64,000 bases of DNA from Succinatimonas hippei (lineage in GTDB: Bacteria > Pseudomonadota > Gammaproteobacteria > Enterobacterales > Succinivibrionaceae): NCBI GenBank assembly GCA_004557545.1, contig SFGV01000001.1, positions 1 through 64,000 on the forward strand, given 5' to 3'. Position numbers and translations under genes: made by a program. Of this stretch, positions 7,681 through 16,686 are shown piece after piece. The notes beneath the pieces are model-generated. The model saw only the letters and a program-made list of their open reading frames with translations, was not told where the DNA came from and ran no database searches. Every line of letters begins with the position of its first letter. Positions within the stretch are counted from its first letter, which is position 1.

Positions 7681-8958
7681 ATGCGCGTATCAGAAAAAAC
7701 AGCGGCCATAGCCAAAGAACACGAAGAGCTCATCGCGCCGGTTCAGACCTTAAGTGAACTGCCTTTTGCGGTAACAGGGGCGCACGGAATATATCTTGTG
7801 GACGCAGACGGCCGTGACGTAATTGATTTCATATCCGCGGCGTGCACTATGAACCTTGGCTACGATCCTATAGCGCACGGGAATTATGCGCAGTTTCCTT
7901 TTCCATACGCGACATCCGATCTTGTACTCAGCTACGCAAAAAAACTGATCTCAAAATTTCCGTACGGAAAGTGCATGCTCTCCTATGGAATTTGCGGCTC
8001 AGACGCCATTGACGCCTCCATAAAATACTCAAGAGCCTATACTGGGCGCACGGGGGTATTGAGCTTTACTGGCAATTATCATGGCAAAACCATGGGATCC
8101 ATGGCTATTACAGGTAGTGGACAATATCCAGATATCGCTCCGCTGATGCCTGATACCTATATGGTTCCGTTTTGCGCTGAGGACGCGTCGGCTGAGCAGG
8201 TAAGGTCAACACTCATAGAAATAGAAAAGCTCGCGCCAAAGCTTGCCTGCGCGGTGTTTGAGTGCGTGCAGGGTGATTCAGGCTTTTTGCCAATGCACCG
8301 TGATCTCATGCACGGGCTCTATGAGCTTTCGCTGAAATATCATTTTCTTATGGTATCTGATGAAAGTCAGCTTGCCTTCTACCGCACGGGACCTTTCTTT
8401 TCATGTGGTAATTTCCCGGATATTGAGTGCGACCTAATAGTAATGGGTAAGTTTACAGGTGGCGGGATCCCGCTTTCAGCGGTTCTTGGTAGACCTGAGA
8501 TCATGAAAAGCCTGAAGCCTCTTGAGCACGATTTTACCTTCGCTGGCAATCAGGAAGCCTGCGCGCGGGGAATGGCCGCGTTTGACATTTGCGAGAGTCT
8601 GTACAAAAAAGGCAGAACGTACGAACTGGCGGAAAAACTGCTTGACGCGTTTGAGAGATTAAAAAAAGAACACGCGAAGTCTGTCGCCAGGATCACCGGT
8701 TGCGGGACCGCCTACGGGATCTGGATTAAAGATCCTGAGGGAATGGATGACAGGAAGGCCTGCTTTAAGGTGGTTTACAGCTGCTTTGAAAAAGGGCTCT
8801 TTACCCAGAGACTTGGTAGCAGCTTCTTAAGGTGCGAGCCCCAGTACACAATAAGTGATGATGAGCTTGCGCGGTGCTTTCTGATAATTAACGAGGCTCT
8901 TTGTGATCTTGAGAACAAGAAAATAGATCCTGAAGCCATGAAATACTACATAGCGTGA
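7681..8958 (+). CDS. Class III PLP-dependent aminotransferase, substrate unknown
   Basis: A 425-residue fold-type I aminotransferase of the acetylornithine/4-aminobutyrate/diaminobutyrate group. Signs are VTGAHGIYLVDADGRDVIDF at the N-terminus, GSDAIDASIKYSRAYTGR, FTGNYHGKTMGSM with the PLP-stacking aromatic, SDESQLAFYRTG with the Asp that pairs with the pyridine nitrogen (normally DEVQxGxGRTG), and VMGKFTGGGIPLSAV with the Schiff-base Lys. The FAGNQEACARG segment replaces the usual T-x-G-GNPLA. All catalytic residues are present but the motifs are divergent, so I do not assign a substrate. It reads alone, after a GCGGAGGTATTAA ribosome binding site, divergent from psd with 177 bases between starts. 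Confidence 0.85.
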   Translation: MRVSEKTAAIAKEHEELIAPVQTLSELPFAVTGAHGIYLVDADGRDVIDFISAACTMNLGYDPIAHGNYAQFPFPYATSDLVLSYAKKLISKFPYGKCMLSYGICGSDAIDASIKYSRAYTGRTGVLSFTGNYHGKTMGSMAITGSGQYPDIAPLMPDTYMVPFCAEDASAEQVRSTLIEIEKLAPKLACAVFECVQGDSGFLPMHRDLMHGLYELSLKYHFLMVSDESQLAFYRTGPFFSCGNFPDIECDLIVMGKFTGGGIPLSAVLGRPEIMKSLKPLEHDFTFAGNQEACARGMAAFDICESLYKKGRTYELAEKLLDAFERLKKEHAKSVARITGCGTAYGIWIKDPEGMDDRKACFKVVYSCFEKGLFTQRLGSSFLRCEPQYTISDDELARCFLIINEALCDLENKKIDPEAMKYYIA

Positions 8959-9079
8959 CGCTTCTAAAACTCAAGAAAAATCCATGATACGGCGGGTACT
9001 GATCCTTATTGTCTCTTATGGTCAACTGCTGCCTTCAGGCGTAGACGTCTTATTGAAATTAACCAGTGTTAAAAAAAAC

Positions 9080-9107
9080 TTGCCACAATCCAAAAAGGCT
9101 GTATAAT
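9080..9107 (+). promoter_or_regulatory. tRNA-Gly promoter
   Basis: TTGCCA (9080-9085), 16-base spacer, TATAAT (9102-9107), followed by the G/C-rich discriminator GGGCGCC typical of stringently controlled stable RNA genes. Confidence 0.8.
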
Positions 9108-9123
9108 GGGCGCCACTTGCGAT

Positions 9124-9199
9124 GCGGGAATAGCTCAGTTGGTAGAGCATAACCTTGCCATGGTTAGGGTCGCGGATTCGAGCTCCGTTTCCCGCTCCA
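9124..9199 (+). tRNA. glyV: tRNA-Gly (anticodon GCC)
   Basis: A 76-base tRNA with encoded CCA. Acceptor GCGGGAA/TTCCCGC, anticodon arm TAACC-TTGCCAT-GGTTA with anticodon GCC, T-arm GCGGA-TTCGAGC-TCCGT. It is close to E. coli tRNA-Gly3. It has its own promoter and terminator; the gene symbol follows the E. coli copy by similarity. Confidence 0.97.
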
Positions 9200-9224
9200 A
9201 GAAAACACGGAAAAACAGATGAAG

Positions 9225-9250
9225 AGCGACATAAAAAGTCGCTTTTTTTA
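9225..9250 (+). terminator. tRNA-Gly terminator
   Basis: AGCGAC-ATAAAAA-GTCGCT followed by a T-run. Confidence 0.88.
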
Positions 9251-9599
9251 TATCCGGATCTTGTCAAAATCCTTTGAGTCTTTTTTTATCCGCCCGTAAT
9301 TTTCCATTTTTCTGAAGATTCGGCTGATTTAGACCTATAAGGTATCCCGCTTTATCTTTGATACTTTCAATCAAAGTGGCAGATGTATTAACATAGTTCA
9401 GCGCTTTTCGGATCAGGATTTGCCTGACGAGATAGCGGCTTGTTTCAAAAAACGAGCTCCGGGCAAAATTTTTTATTCTGTTTTATATAGCAGACGGCGC
9501 GTTATCGCGTCGTAGCCCCGGACATACCGGGCATGCGCCCTTTGTGCACATTTTACGTTAACGGTAACCCTGCGTGGCCGCGCAGGCTGAGTAACAAGC
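9251..9599 (+). promoter_or_regulatory. Gap upstream of secA
   Basis: No protein gene found, including no SecM-like arrest peptide. An inverted repeat CTTTGAT-N7-ATCAAAG spans 9356-9376. Close to the secA start, CCTGCG-TGGCCG-CGCAGG can form a hairpin about 20 bases upstream of the ATG, and CCCGG-ACATA-CCGGG lies further up; both could limit secA translation. There is no strong Shine-Dalgarno sequence in front of secA. Confidence 0.35.
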
Positions 9600-12290
9600 A
9601 TGATAATCACTACAATCGTCACCAAGATCATCGGAAGCAGTAACGAGCGCACTGTGCGCAAGTTAAGCAAGGTGGTCAAGACCATAAATGCCCTTGAACC
9701 CAAATATAAAAAACTTAAGGACGAAGACTTCAAAAAACTAACTGAGGAGTTCCGCTCCCAGATAAAAGCCGGCAAGACTCTTGAAGAGCTTTTGCCTGAG
9801 GTATTCGCCGCCTGCCGTGAGGCAGCGTTCAGATCCCTGGGGTTGCGTCCCTTTGATGTTCAGCTGATGGGCGGAATGGTTCTAAACGCCAATGAAATAG
9901 CTGAAATGAAAACCGGTGAAGGGAAAACCCTCACCGCTTTGTTGCCATGCTATCTCAACGCGCTTTCTGGTGAAGGCGTGCATGTGGTTACCGTGAATGA
10001 CTATCTGGCCAAGCGTGACTGCAACTGGTCAAGACCCTTCTACACTCTAATGGGCATGACAGTAGGAGTAAACGTCCCCGGGATGAGCACCGAGGAGAAA
10101 CGCGCCGCTTATGCCTGTGACGTCACATACGGTACCAATAATGAGTTTGGCTTTGATTACCTTCGTGACAACATGGCCTATACCGCCGATCAGAGAGTGC
10201 AGCGCAAGCTGAACTACGCACTGGTCGATGAGGTCGATTCGGTACTCATTGATGAGGCGCGTACCCCGCTTATCATTTCAGGCGCGGCTGAAAATGATTC
10301 CTCGCTTTATTACGCGGTAGACAAACTGATCCCCGGTCTTAAGTTCCAGGAAAAAGAGGATACCGAGGATTACACCGGTGATGGTGACTATACCCTCGAT
10401 CTGAAACTCAAGCAGGCGTACTTAACCGAGCGCGGGCAGATCAAGATAGAAAAACTTCTGGTTCAGGCAGGTTTGCTTCCAGAAGGTGACAAGCTGTTTT
10501 CAACAGAGCACATAGTGCTTCTTCACCACGTTATGGCGGCGTTGCGCGCCCATACGCTTTTCAAGCGTGATGTTGACTACGTGGTAGATAACGGTCAGGT
10601 TGTGATCATCGATGAGCACACGGGCCGCAAAATGCTCGGCCGCCGCTGGTCTGACGGATTACATCAGGCTATTGAGGCAAAGGAGAATTGCGAGGTCAGA
10701 TCAGAAAACCAGACTCTGGCGTCGATAACCTTCCAGAACTATTTCCGTATGTACAAGAAGCTTGCCGGTATGACCGGCACTGCCGATACGGAAGCATATG
10801 AATTCCAGCAGATCTATGGTCTCAGAACTGTGGTTCTGCCTACAAACAAACCGATGATCAGAAAGGATCTTCCGGATCTTATCTATCTTACAGAGGATCA
10901 CAAATACAAAGCGATCATCGAGGATATCAAGAAAACCGTGGCTCAGGGACGCCCGGTGCTTGTCGGAACTATCTCAATTGAGAACTCCGAAAAACTCTCG
11001 GCCATGCTCGATAAGATCGGGATCCCTCATCAGGTATTGAACGCCAAATTCCATGAGAAGGAAGCGCAGATCGTAGCCCAGGCCGGTCGTCCCGCCACGG
11101 TTACCATAGCGACTAATATGGCAGGTCGTGGTACGGATATTGTGCTTGGCGGAAACCTGCAGGCAGATCTCGCGGCTCTGGGACCTGATCCTGATCCGGC
11201 CGCGGTTGAAAAGTGCAAACAGGACTGGCAGCAGCGCCATGACGCGGTTGTGAAAGCCGGTGGTCTGCATATCATAGGTTCTGAGCGTCATGAATCAAGA
11301 CGTATCGACAACCAGTTACGCGGCCGTGCCGGACGTCAGGGTGATCCTGGCTCATCACGTTTCTATCTTTCCATGGATGACAACCTGATGAAGCTCTTTG
11401 GCTCTGAGAAGCTTAAGAACTTCATGAGAAAGATGGGCATGGATGATGGTCAGCCGCTTGAGCACCGTTTCATTACCAGAGCTATTGAATCGGCACAGCG
11501 TAAGGTTGAAACCCGTAACTTCGATATCCGTAAGAGCCTGCTTGAGTACGATGACGTCGCCAATCAGCAGCGTAAGGTTATTTATGAGGAGCGTAACGCT
11601 CTTCTGGATGGCGAGGATATCCACGAGACTATCGATACTATTTTCGGTGATGTCATAAATGAGGTCATCGACAAATACATCGAGCCGAATTCACTGGTCG
11701 ATTCATGGAAGCTTGACGATTTGCAAAAGCGCCTGCGCGGTACTTTCCTCATTGACTGCCCGGTCTCCGAATGGCTCAAGGAGAACGATAAGTTAGTTGA
11801 GAGTGATGTGCGTGAGAGAATAGTCAAAACCGCGAAGGATATTTACGCCAAAAAGTGCGAGCTTATCGGGGACGAGAACCGCAAGTCTCTTGAGAAGAGC
11901 ATCATGCTTCAGTGCATAGATAACCTGTGGAAGGAGCATCTGGCGGCCATGGACTACATGCGCCAGGGCATAGGGTTGCAGGGCTATGCCCAGAAGAATC
12001 CAAAGAGTGAGTACAAGATTGAGTCCTTCAGACTCTTTGAGAAGATGCTTGAGAACCTGAAGTTTCAGGTCGTTTCCCTGCTTTGTCGCGTTCAGGTGAG
12101 GCTGCGTGATCCTGAAGAGGTGAAACAGGAAGAAGAGGCAAAAGCAAAGGAGCTCGAGGAGCAGGCGCAGGAGGCGCGTATGCGTGAAGAGGCCAAGCAG
12201 TATGAAGGCCTTAACATAGGACGTAACGATCCCTGCCCATGCGGTTCAGGTAAGAAATTCAAGAACTGTCATGGCAAGTACCTAAGCTGA
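9600..12290 (+). CDS. secA: Preprotein translocase ATPase SecA
   Basis: Motor that pushes unfolded preproteins through SecYEG. The 896 residues contain NBD1 with MKTGEGKTL (Walker A), [20 protein letters not shown] (Walker B/DEVD region and preprotein cross-linking domain entry), NBD2 with [14 protein letters not shown] and [12 protein letters not shown], the helical scaffold, and the C-terminal zinc-binding SecB/ribosome-contact tail [17 protein letters not shown]. The start is fixed by homology: the first residues, [18 protein letters not shown], line up with E. coli MLIKLLTKVFGSRNDRT. The ribosome binding site is weak and a hairpin lies just upstream. Confidence 0.98.
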   Translation: MIITTIVTKIIGSSNERTVRKLSKVVKTINALEPKYKKLKDEDFKKLTEEFRSQIKAGKTLEELLPEVFAACREAAFRSLGLRPFDVQLMGGMVLNANEIAEMKTGEGKTLTALLPCYLNALSGEGVHVVTVNDYLAKRDCNWSRPFYTLMGMTVGVNVPGMSTEEKRAAYACDVTYGTNNEFGFDYLRDNMAYTADQRVQRKLNYALVDEVDSVLIDEARTPLIISGAAENDSSLYYAVDKLIPGLKFQEKEDTEDYTGDGDYTLDLKLKQAYLTERGQIKIEKLLVQAGLLPEGDKLFSTEHIVLLHHVMAALRAHTLFKRDVDYVVDNGQVVIIDEHTGRKMLGRRWSDGLHQAIEAKENCEVRSENQTLASITFQNYFRMYKKLAGMTGTADTEAYEFQQIYGLRTVVLPTNKPMIRKDLPDLIYLTEDHKYKAIIEDIKKTVAQGRPVLVGTISIENSEKLSAMLDKIGIPHQVLNAKFHEKEAQIVAQAGRPATVTIATNMAGRGTDIVLGGNLQADLAALGPDPDPAAVEKCKQDWQQRHDAVVKAGGLHIIGSERHESRRIDNQLRGRAGRQGDPGSSRFYLSMDDNLMKLFGSEKLKNFMRKMGMDDGQPLEHRFITRAIESAQRKVETRNFDIRKSLLEYDDVANQQRKVIYEERNALLDGEDIHETIDTIFGDVINEVIDKYIEPNSLVDSWKLDDLQKRLRGTFLIDCPVSEWLKENDKLVESDVRERIVKTAKDIYAKKCELIGDENRKSLEKSIMLQCIDNLWKEHLAAMDYMRQGIGLQGYAQKNPKSEYKIESFRLFEKMLENLKFQVVSLLCRVQVRLRDPEEVKQEEEAKAKELEEQAQEARMREEAKQYEGLNIGRNDPCPCGSGKKFKNCHGKYLS

Positions 12291-12322
12291 TATCTAAGCA
12301 GATATCAGATAAAGCTGACATC

Positions 12323-12344
12323 AAAGCCCCGTTTACGGGGCTTT
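12323..12344 (+). terminator. secA terminator
   Basis: AAAGCCCCG-TTTA-CGGGGCTTT. A further perfect repeat CTGATATC-TAAGCA-GATATCAG (12287-12308) overlaps the secA stop codon. Confidence 0.85.
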
Positions 12345-12451
12345 GTGCTTATTGGTATCAGGAGATGCTCTCAAATTCACTGAATTTGGGCTGATCCTCA
12401 AAGCAGGCAGGCGTTTTTCTTTGAAAAAAACATCACGATGTTTGAAAAAAG

Positions 12452-12480
12452 TTGACACTCAATTAAAGGAATGTTTTAAT
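12452..12480 (+). promoter_or_regulatory. tRNA-Phe promoter
   Basis: Perfect TTGACA (12452-12457), 17-base spacer, TTTAAT (12475-12480), then AAGCGCCG as discriminator. Confidence 0.82.
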
Positions 12481-12490
12481 AAGCGCCGTT

Positions 12491-12566
12491 GCCCAGATAG
12501 CTCAGTCGGTAGAGCAGGGGATTGAAAATCCCCGTGTCGGCGGTTCGATTCCGTCTCTGGGCACCA
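12491..12566 (+). tRNA. pheV: tRNA-Phe (anticodon GAA), copy 1
   Basis: A 76-base tRNA with encoded CCA: acceptor GCCCAGA/TCTGGGC, anticodon arm GGGGA-TTGAAAA-TCCCC with GAA, and a TTCGATT T-loop. First of two copies transcribed together. Confidence 0.97.
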
Positions 12567-12584
12567 CAAAACCAGTTTCTTTAA

Positions 12585-12660
12585 GCCCAGATAGCTCAGT
12601 CGGTAGAGCAGGGGATTGAAAATCCCCGTGTCGGCGGTTCGATTCCGTCTCTGGGCACCA
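12585..12660 (+). tRNA. pheU: tRNA-Phe (anticodon GAA), copy 2
   Basis: Identical base for base to copy 1, 18 bases downstream, on the same transcript. A recent tandem duplication or concerted evolution explains the identity. No clear terminator follows before the hfq promoter. Confidence 0.97.
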
Positions 12661-12888
12661 TTCCCTTAGCTCATATCTCAATTCCAGTTCACAATTTACT
12701 CTCGCAAACTGTCAGCGTTTTTGTCGACAAGTTTTCAAAAAGCGCTGATCACAATACGTGATAAGCGAGTTTTTTTATTCACTATGCTCATCAAATGTAC
12801 CCAAACGCGCTCTTTTATATGGCATGCTGGTGGATTAACGCATGTTTTATAAAATAATTCTCATGAATGTCCTGAATACTGTAATTGC

Positions 12889-12930
12889 TTGATTTTACAA
12901 ATAGACATAAATATCATTAGCGTAAATGAT
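12889..12930 (+). promoter_or_regulatory. hfq-like promoter with overlapping inverted repeat
   Basis: TTGATT (12889-12894), 17-base spacer, TATCAT (12912-12917). The repeat ATCATT-AGCGTA-AATGAT (12913-12930) begins inside the -10, a good place for a repressor. The preceding 230 bases (12661-12888) are AT-rich and show no gene. Confidence 0.55.
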
Positions 12931-12953
12931 AACAATAACCAATTGGAGCTAAC

Positions 12954-13295
12954 GTGGCTAACATTCACAACGGAACCGGCAACAAAACGAACGGCAATCA
13001 GTTTAGCAGGGGTTTTGTGCTCTCCTTCATGCAGGGCGGCGGGCAGAATTCTGCCTTAAAATACCTCGCGGATAATGCTGTGCCTGTCAGCGTGTTTTTA
13101 ATCACGGGTGTTAAGTTTGACGGCGTAATTACCGCCTTTGATCAGTACACTATCTGCATCAGAGACATCAAAGACAATCAGCAGCTCATCTACAAGGATA
13201 AAATCTCAACTCTGGCGTTGAGAAAATTCCAGAGCGCTCCTCAAAAAAATTCAATAAAAAACTCAACAGATAATTCAGGTTCGTCAGTTCTCTGA
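12954..13295 (+). CDS. Divergent Hfq-like Sm protein
   Basis: 113 residues with an Sm fold: VPVSVFLITGVKFDGVITAFDQYTICI (Sm1, written here from residues 43-69) and LIYKDKISTLAL (Sm2, around 78-89). Gln31 matches Hfq Gln8, Lys54 matches Lys31, Asp63-Gln64 match Asp40-Gln41, and Tyr80-Lys81 match Tyr55-Lys56. Three hallmark features differ: the rim arginine patch (RRER in E. coli) is ADNA, His57 of the proximal pore is Asp82, and distal-face Tyr25 is Phe. There is an extra N-terminal segment of about 23 residues. The start is GTG (12954) after AATTGGAGCTAAC. It is not in the usual miaA-hfq-hflX setting. It may be a second Hfq with changed RNA partners, or the only Hfq of this lineage; the window cannot tell. 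Confidence 0.82.
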   Translation: MANIHNGTGNKTNGNQFSRGFVLSFMQGGGQNSALKYLADNAVPVSVFLITGVKFDGVITAFDQYTICIRDIKDNQQLIYKDKISTLALRKFQSAPQKNSIKNSTDNSGSSVL

Positions 13296-13350
13296 ATGCT
13301 GTTGTGCCTGAATTTCCGCTTATTTGATCAGTAAATCCCGTTTGATGCAG

Positions 13351-13375
13351 CTCACGGCTTTTGCCGTGGGTTTTA
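13351..13375 (+). terminator. Terminator after the hfq-like gene
   Basis: CTCACGGC-TTTT-GCCGTGGG followed by TTTT. Confidence 0.75.
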
Positions 13376-13455
13376 AGACGCTCACCGCCCCAAACTGAAC
13401 CAAAGCGCGAGAGGTTGTTTGACGCGGCGCACAAAACATTTAGTATCATGTCTTC

Positions 13456-14916
13456 ATGACAATGAGGAATTTGGTTTGCGACACCATAGTCGTTGGCGGC
13501 GGTACCGCCGGTCTTGAGGCTTTTCGCGCCGCGTCTGAGGCAGGCACTGACTGCATACTGGTTGACGCGGGCAGACTTGGCACTACTGCCCAGCGCTCTG
13601 GTGAATTACCGGCGTCTTATCTAATGTCAGCAGGCCTGGCGGCTCACGCATCACGTACCTTTGACCGTTACGGACTTAGCGTTCCTGAATTTGAGATAGA
13701 GGCCTCAGGCGTTCTGAGTATGGTAAGAGCCCAGCGCTCAAGGGCAACGTCATCGGTGCTTTCATTTCTCTACCGCATACCCGAGGAGAAACGTCTTCGG
13801 GGGATGGTCAGTTTCACAGACGCCCATACAGCCCGCGTAGGCGAGGATGTCACGGTCAGCTTTAAAACGGCTGTAATAGCGACCGGCACTGCTCCTCTTG
13901 TCACATACGAGCAATCCCAGATCAAGAACATAATCACCACCAACGAGTTTTATGAGCAGGAGCGCATTCCAGGATCGGCGGCGGTATTCGGCAGCACTTC
14001 GGTAGGATTGCAGTTAGGTCAGGCCATGGCTTATCTGGGGTCAGATGTAACCGTATTTGGCCAGAGAAGGCTTTGGAATCTTACTGACGAAGAGGTGCTT
14101 TCATCCGCTCTTGAGATGCTTTCCTCGCGCTTCTCGCTCGCGGTGGATTCATTTATTACCTCAATTGATCCTGAGGATGATGGTTATTCCATCTACTACA
14201 TGGACGGAGGACGCTTTGAAAATTATCTTCACACCAGTGAGGTTATAGCGGCCACGGCCAGGACCCCTAATGTAGGAGGAATGAACCTTCAGCATATAGG
14301 CGTGAAGCTCTCTCCAGAGGGTTATGTGGTCACGGATGAGGCGACGATGCAGTCAAGCCTTCCTAATATATTCGCGGCCGGATCTGTGCGCGGAAGCACC
14401 AGTACCTCAATTGCGGAACTCGAGGGACGTTACGCCGGTTTAAACGCCTCAAGAAACGTCAGTGAGAGAAAAGCACTGGCGCAACTGCCTACTACGGTAA
14501 ACCTTGAGGTGTGTTATACCGATCCGGTGCTCGCTATCGCCGGGCTTTCATTTGAAAAGATGAAAGAACGTGCATCCGCTGAGGGCAAACCCTTTATCGC
14601 TACTCACGCTGAATTTTCGGATATCGTAAGCGGCGGAAGACATCACCGCGGCGGGATGATCGGTCTTTATACCGATGTGGAGACTCATTGCATCAAAGGC
14701 GCTGAGATCTGCTCGCAATGCGCGGACCATCTGGCGCAGTTAATCGCCTTTGCTATTAAAAAGCAGACTAAGGTTGAAGAACTGCCCGAATTTGATTTTC
14801 TGCACATGAGTGGAGAGGAGGTGCTCTCACGGGTGGCCTCCGAGGCGGTAAGCAGGCTTACCGGTTCAGGAAGCTATACACCACTTTTGCAACCCCAATC
14901 AGGATCTCATGTCTGA
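13456..14916 (+). CDS. Lipoamide-dehydrogenase-like flavoprotein lacking the redox disulfide
   Basis: 486 residues with the class I pyridine nucleotide-disulfide oxidoreductase plan: FAD-binding VGGGTAGLEAFRAA at the N-terminus, ATGTAP, an NAD(P) fold at AAVFGSTSVGLQLGQAMA, the second FAD motif around PNIFAAGSV, and a C-terminal dimerisation domain ending with LHMSGEEVLSR, which keeps the His and Glu of the usual HPTLSE motif. The family's CxxxxC (in GGTCLNVGCIPSK) is replaced by LGTTAQRSGELPAS, so no active disulfide is possible. Soluble transhydrogenase SthA also lacks the normal pair, so an NAD(P)H oxidoreductase or transhydrogenase role is conceivable. It overlaps rdgB by 8 bases. Confidence 0.8.
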   Translation: MTMRNLVCDTIVVGGGTAGLEAFRAASEAGTDCILVDAGRLGTTAQRSGELPASYLMSAGLAAHASRTFDRYGLSVPEFEIEASGVLSMVRAQRSRATSSVLSFLYRIPEEKRLRGMVSFTDAHTARVGEDVTVSFKTAVIATGTAPLVTYEQSQIKNIITTNEFYEQERIPGSAAVFGSTSVGLQLGQAMAYLGSDVTVFGQRRLWNLTDEEVLSSALEMLSSRFSLAVDSFITSIDPEDDGYSIYYMDGGRFENYLHTSEVIAATARTPNVGGMNLQHIGVKLSPEGYVVTDEATMQSSLPNIFAAGSVRGSTSTSIAELEGRYAGLNASRNVSERKALAQLPTTVNLEVCYTDPVLAIAGLSFEKMKERASAEGKPFIATHAEFSDIVSGGRHHRGGMIGLYTDVETHCIKGAEICSQCADHLAQLIAFAIKKQTKVEELPEFDFLHMSGEEVLSRVASEAVSRLTGSGSYTPLLQPQSGSHV

Positions 14917-15547
14917 GAAAAAAGGACACTTTAAAATCATGGTACAGGAAAAAGAACATACTCTGGTTCTTGCAAGCGGGAATAAAGGCAAGGCCCGTGA
15001 ATTTGAGCAGATGCTCGAGCCATTGGGGTACAAGATAGTTCTGCAAAAGGATCTTGGCGTAATTGAGCCTGAGGAGACCGGACGCAGTTTTATTGAGAAC
15101 GCTCTAATTAAGGCGCGCGCTGCGAGTGACCAGACGGGACTTATGGCACTGGCGGATGATTCCGGATTATGCGTTGATGCCTTAAACGGCGCCCCCGGGG
15201 TTCTTTCGGCCCGTTTTAGCGGCGTTCACGGTGATGATCAGGCAAATAACGATTTATTGCTTGAAAAGCTCAAAGACGTAAGGGAAGGAGAAAGAGGGGC
15301 GCGTTACTGCTGCGCGTTGTGCCTTGTGAGGTACAAAGACGATCCGATGCCTTTGTGCGTCACCGGTACCTGGAGCGGCAGCATTGGTTTCTCTCCGCGA
15401 GGAAAGGGCGGTTTTGGATATGATCCGCTCTTTATGGTTACAGGACGTAACTGCACGGCAGCCGAGCTTCCGTCTCAGCTAAAAAATCTGATCTCACACC
15501 GCGCCGTGGCATTGAAAAGGCTGGTGTCGGAACTCTCACCGGCATGA
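14909..15547 (+). CDS. rdgB: dITP/XTP pyrophosphatase (HAM1 family)
   Basis: House-cleaning enzyme that hydrolyses non-canonical purine triphosphates (dITP, XTP) to monophosphates so they are not built into DNA or RNA. Diagnostic segments are LASGNKGKAREFEQML, LADDSGLCVDALNGAPGV with the catalytic acidic pair, and GKGGFGYDPLF. The 212-residue length is slightly above the E. coli 197 because of a short N-terminal extension; an internal ATG (MVQEKEHTLVL) is an alternative start. It is coupled to the preceding flavoprotein (8-base overlap) and to hemW (ATGA overlap), an rdgB-hemW pairing common in gammaproteobacteria. Confidence 0.95.
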   Translation: MSEKKGHFKIMVQEKEHTLVLASGNKGKAREFEQMLEPLGYKIVLQKDLGVIEPEETGRSFIENALIKARAASDQTGLMALADDSGLCVDALNGAPGVLSARFSGVHGDDQANNDLLLEKLKDVREGERGARYCCALCLVRYKDDPMPLCVTGTWSGSIGFSPRGKGGFGYDPLFMVTGRNCTAAELPSQLKNLISHRAVALKRLVSELSPA

Positions 15548-16686
15548 GCTTCACTCCTCTTGACCTTTCGCTTTACGTGCACTATCCGTTCTGTGTCAGA
15601 AAGTGCCCGTATTGTGATTTCTTCTCAAAGGCGCAAGGAGCGTGTCGAGAACGCGATCTGCGTTATTTGAAAGCTCTTTGTGACGATTTTGATGATCAGC
15701 TTACCTACATAAACGGCAGGAGGATAAAAAGTGTTTATTTTGGCGGCGGAACGCCTTCGCTTTGCGATCCTGATCTTATAGGCGCTTTTCTCGAACACAT
15801 AAAAGCGTATCTTACGCCATCGTGTGAGATCTCAATGGAAGCAAACCCCGGGACTACCGAAAGATCCAGATTTGAAGGTTATCTTGATGCGGGGATAAAC
15901 CGGCTTAGCATTGGCGTTCAGAGCTTTGATGACGGAATGCTAAAAAAAATCGGCCGTATTCATACCGGCGCTCAGGCGATGAGCGCCGTTGAGGAGGCGT
16001 TAGGCTCAGGCTTTAGGAACGTTAATCTTGACATAATGCACGGTCTCCCGGGGCAGAGCGCCGCCATGGCCTTAAATGACCTGAAGATCGCCTTTTCCTA
16101 TGACATTACCCATTTGTCATGGTATGAGCTTACCATAGAGGAAGGAACCGCTTTTGGCAGAAAACCGCCGTGCCTTCCCTCTGAGAAAACGCTCTCTGAG
16201 ACAGAGAAGCGCGGTTTTTCATATCTGCGATCTCACGGTTTTGAGCGCTATGAGGTTTCAGCCTTTGCCCGTAATGGCATAAAATGCGTACACAACTGTA
16301 ACTACTGGCTCTTTGGCGACTACCTTGGAATTGGCGCCGGCGCCAGTGGAAAGATATTTATGGACGGCAGGACGCTACGCCGCGCGTGTCCTGAGGATCC
16401 TGAGGCCTTCATAGAAGGCAGGCGCGGCGAATATCTGGAAGTTCCCGCAGATGAGATTCCGTTTGAGTACATGCTCAACAGGCTCAGACTGTACGGGAGT
16501 ATAGGGACAGCCGAATTTGAAAGGTCAACCGGGCTGTCCTTTGAGACTATCAGAGTAAAGCTTGCCAAGGCCGAAGAGCTCAAATGTGTTGAGCTTGGGA
16601 ACGAGAAGTACACCCTCACGGACTTTGGCAGACGTATGCTCAATGACGTACTGGAATTGTTTTTAAGTGAAACACCATCTGATTAA
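15544..16686 (+). CDS. hemW: Radical SAM haem chaperone HemW
   Basis: A 380-residue radical SAM protein of the HemN-like group that binds haem and is thought to deliver it to haem proteins; it lacks true coproporphyrinogen oxidase features. The CxxxCxxC motif occurs in YPFCVRKCPYCDFFSK, followed by VYFGGGTPSL, MEANPGT, GINRLSIGVQSF and LDIMHGLPGQS. The C-terminal HemN domain contains GIGAGASGK. Its start overlaps the rdgB stop and its end overlaps rnr by 20 bases. Together with hutW further on, two haem-related radical SAM genes lie in the window. Confidence 0.94.
   Translation: MSFTPLDLSLYVHYPFCVRKCPYCDFFSKAQGACRERDLRYLKALCDDFDDQLTYINGRRIKSVYFGGGTPSLCDPDLIGAFLEHIKAYLTPSCEISMEANPGTTERSRFEGYLDAGINRLSIGVQSFDDGMLKKIGRIHTGAQAMSAVEEALGSGFRNVNLDIMHGLPGQSAAMALNDLKIAFSYDITHLSWYELTIEEGTAFGRKPPCLPSEKTLSETEKRGFSYLRSHGFERYEVSAFARNGIKCVHNCNYWLFGDYLGIGAGASGKIFMDGRTLRRACPEDPEAFIEGRRGEYLEVPADEIPFEYMLNRLRLYGSIGTAEFERSTGLSFETIRVKLAKAEELKCVELGNEKYTLTDFGRRMLNDVLELFLSETPSD

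Noticed and set aside
9440..9599. A SecM-like arrest peptide upstream of secA
   Set aside because: The only open plus-strand frame there lacks a start codon with an SD sequence and has no FxxxxWIxxxxGIRAGP-type arrest motif.
12585..12660. Second tRNA-Phe copy as an integrase attachment site
   Set aside because: No integrase, direct repeat of the tRNA 3' end, or mobile genes follow; tandem duplication is sufficient.
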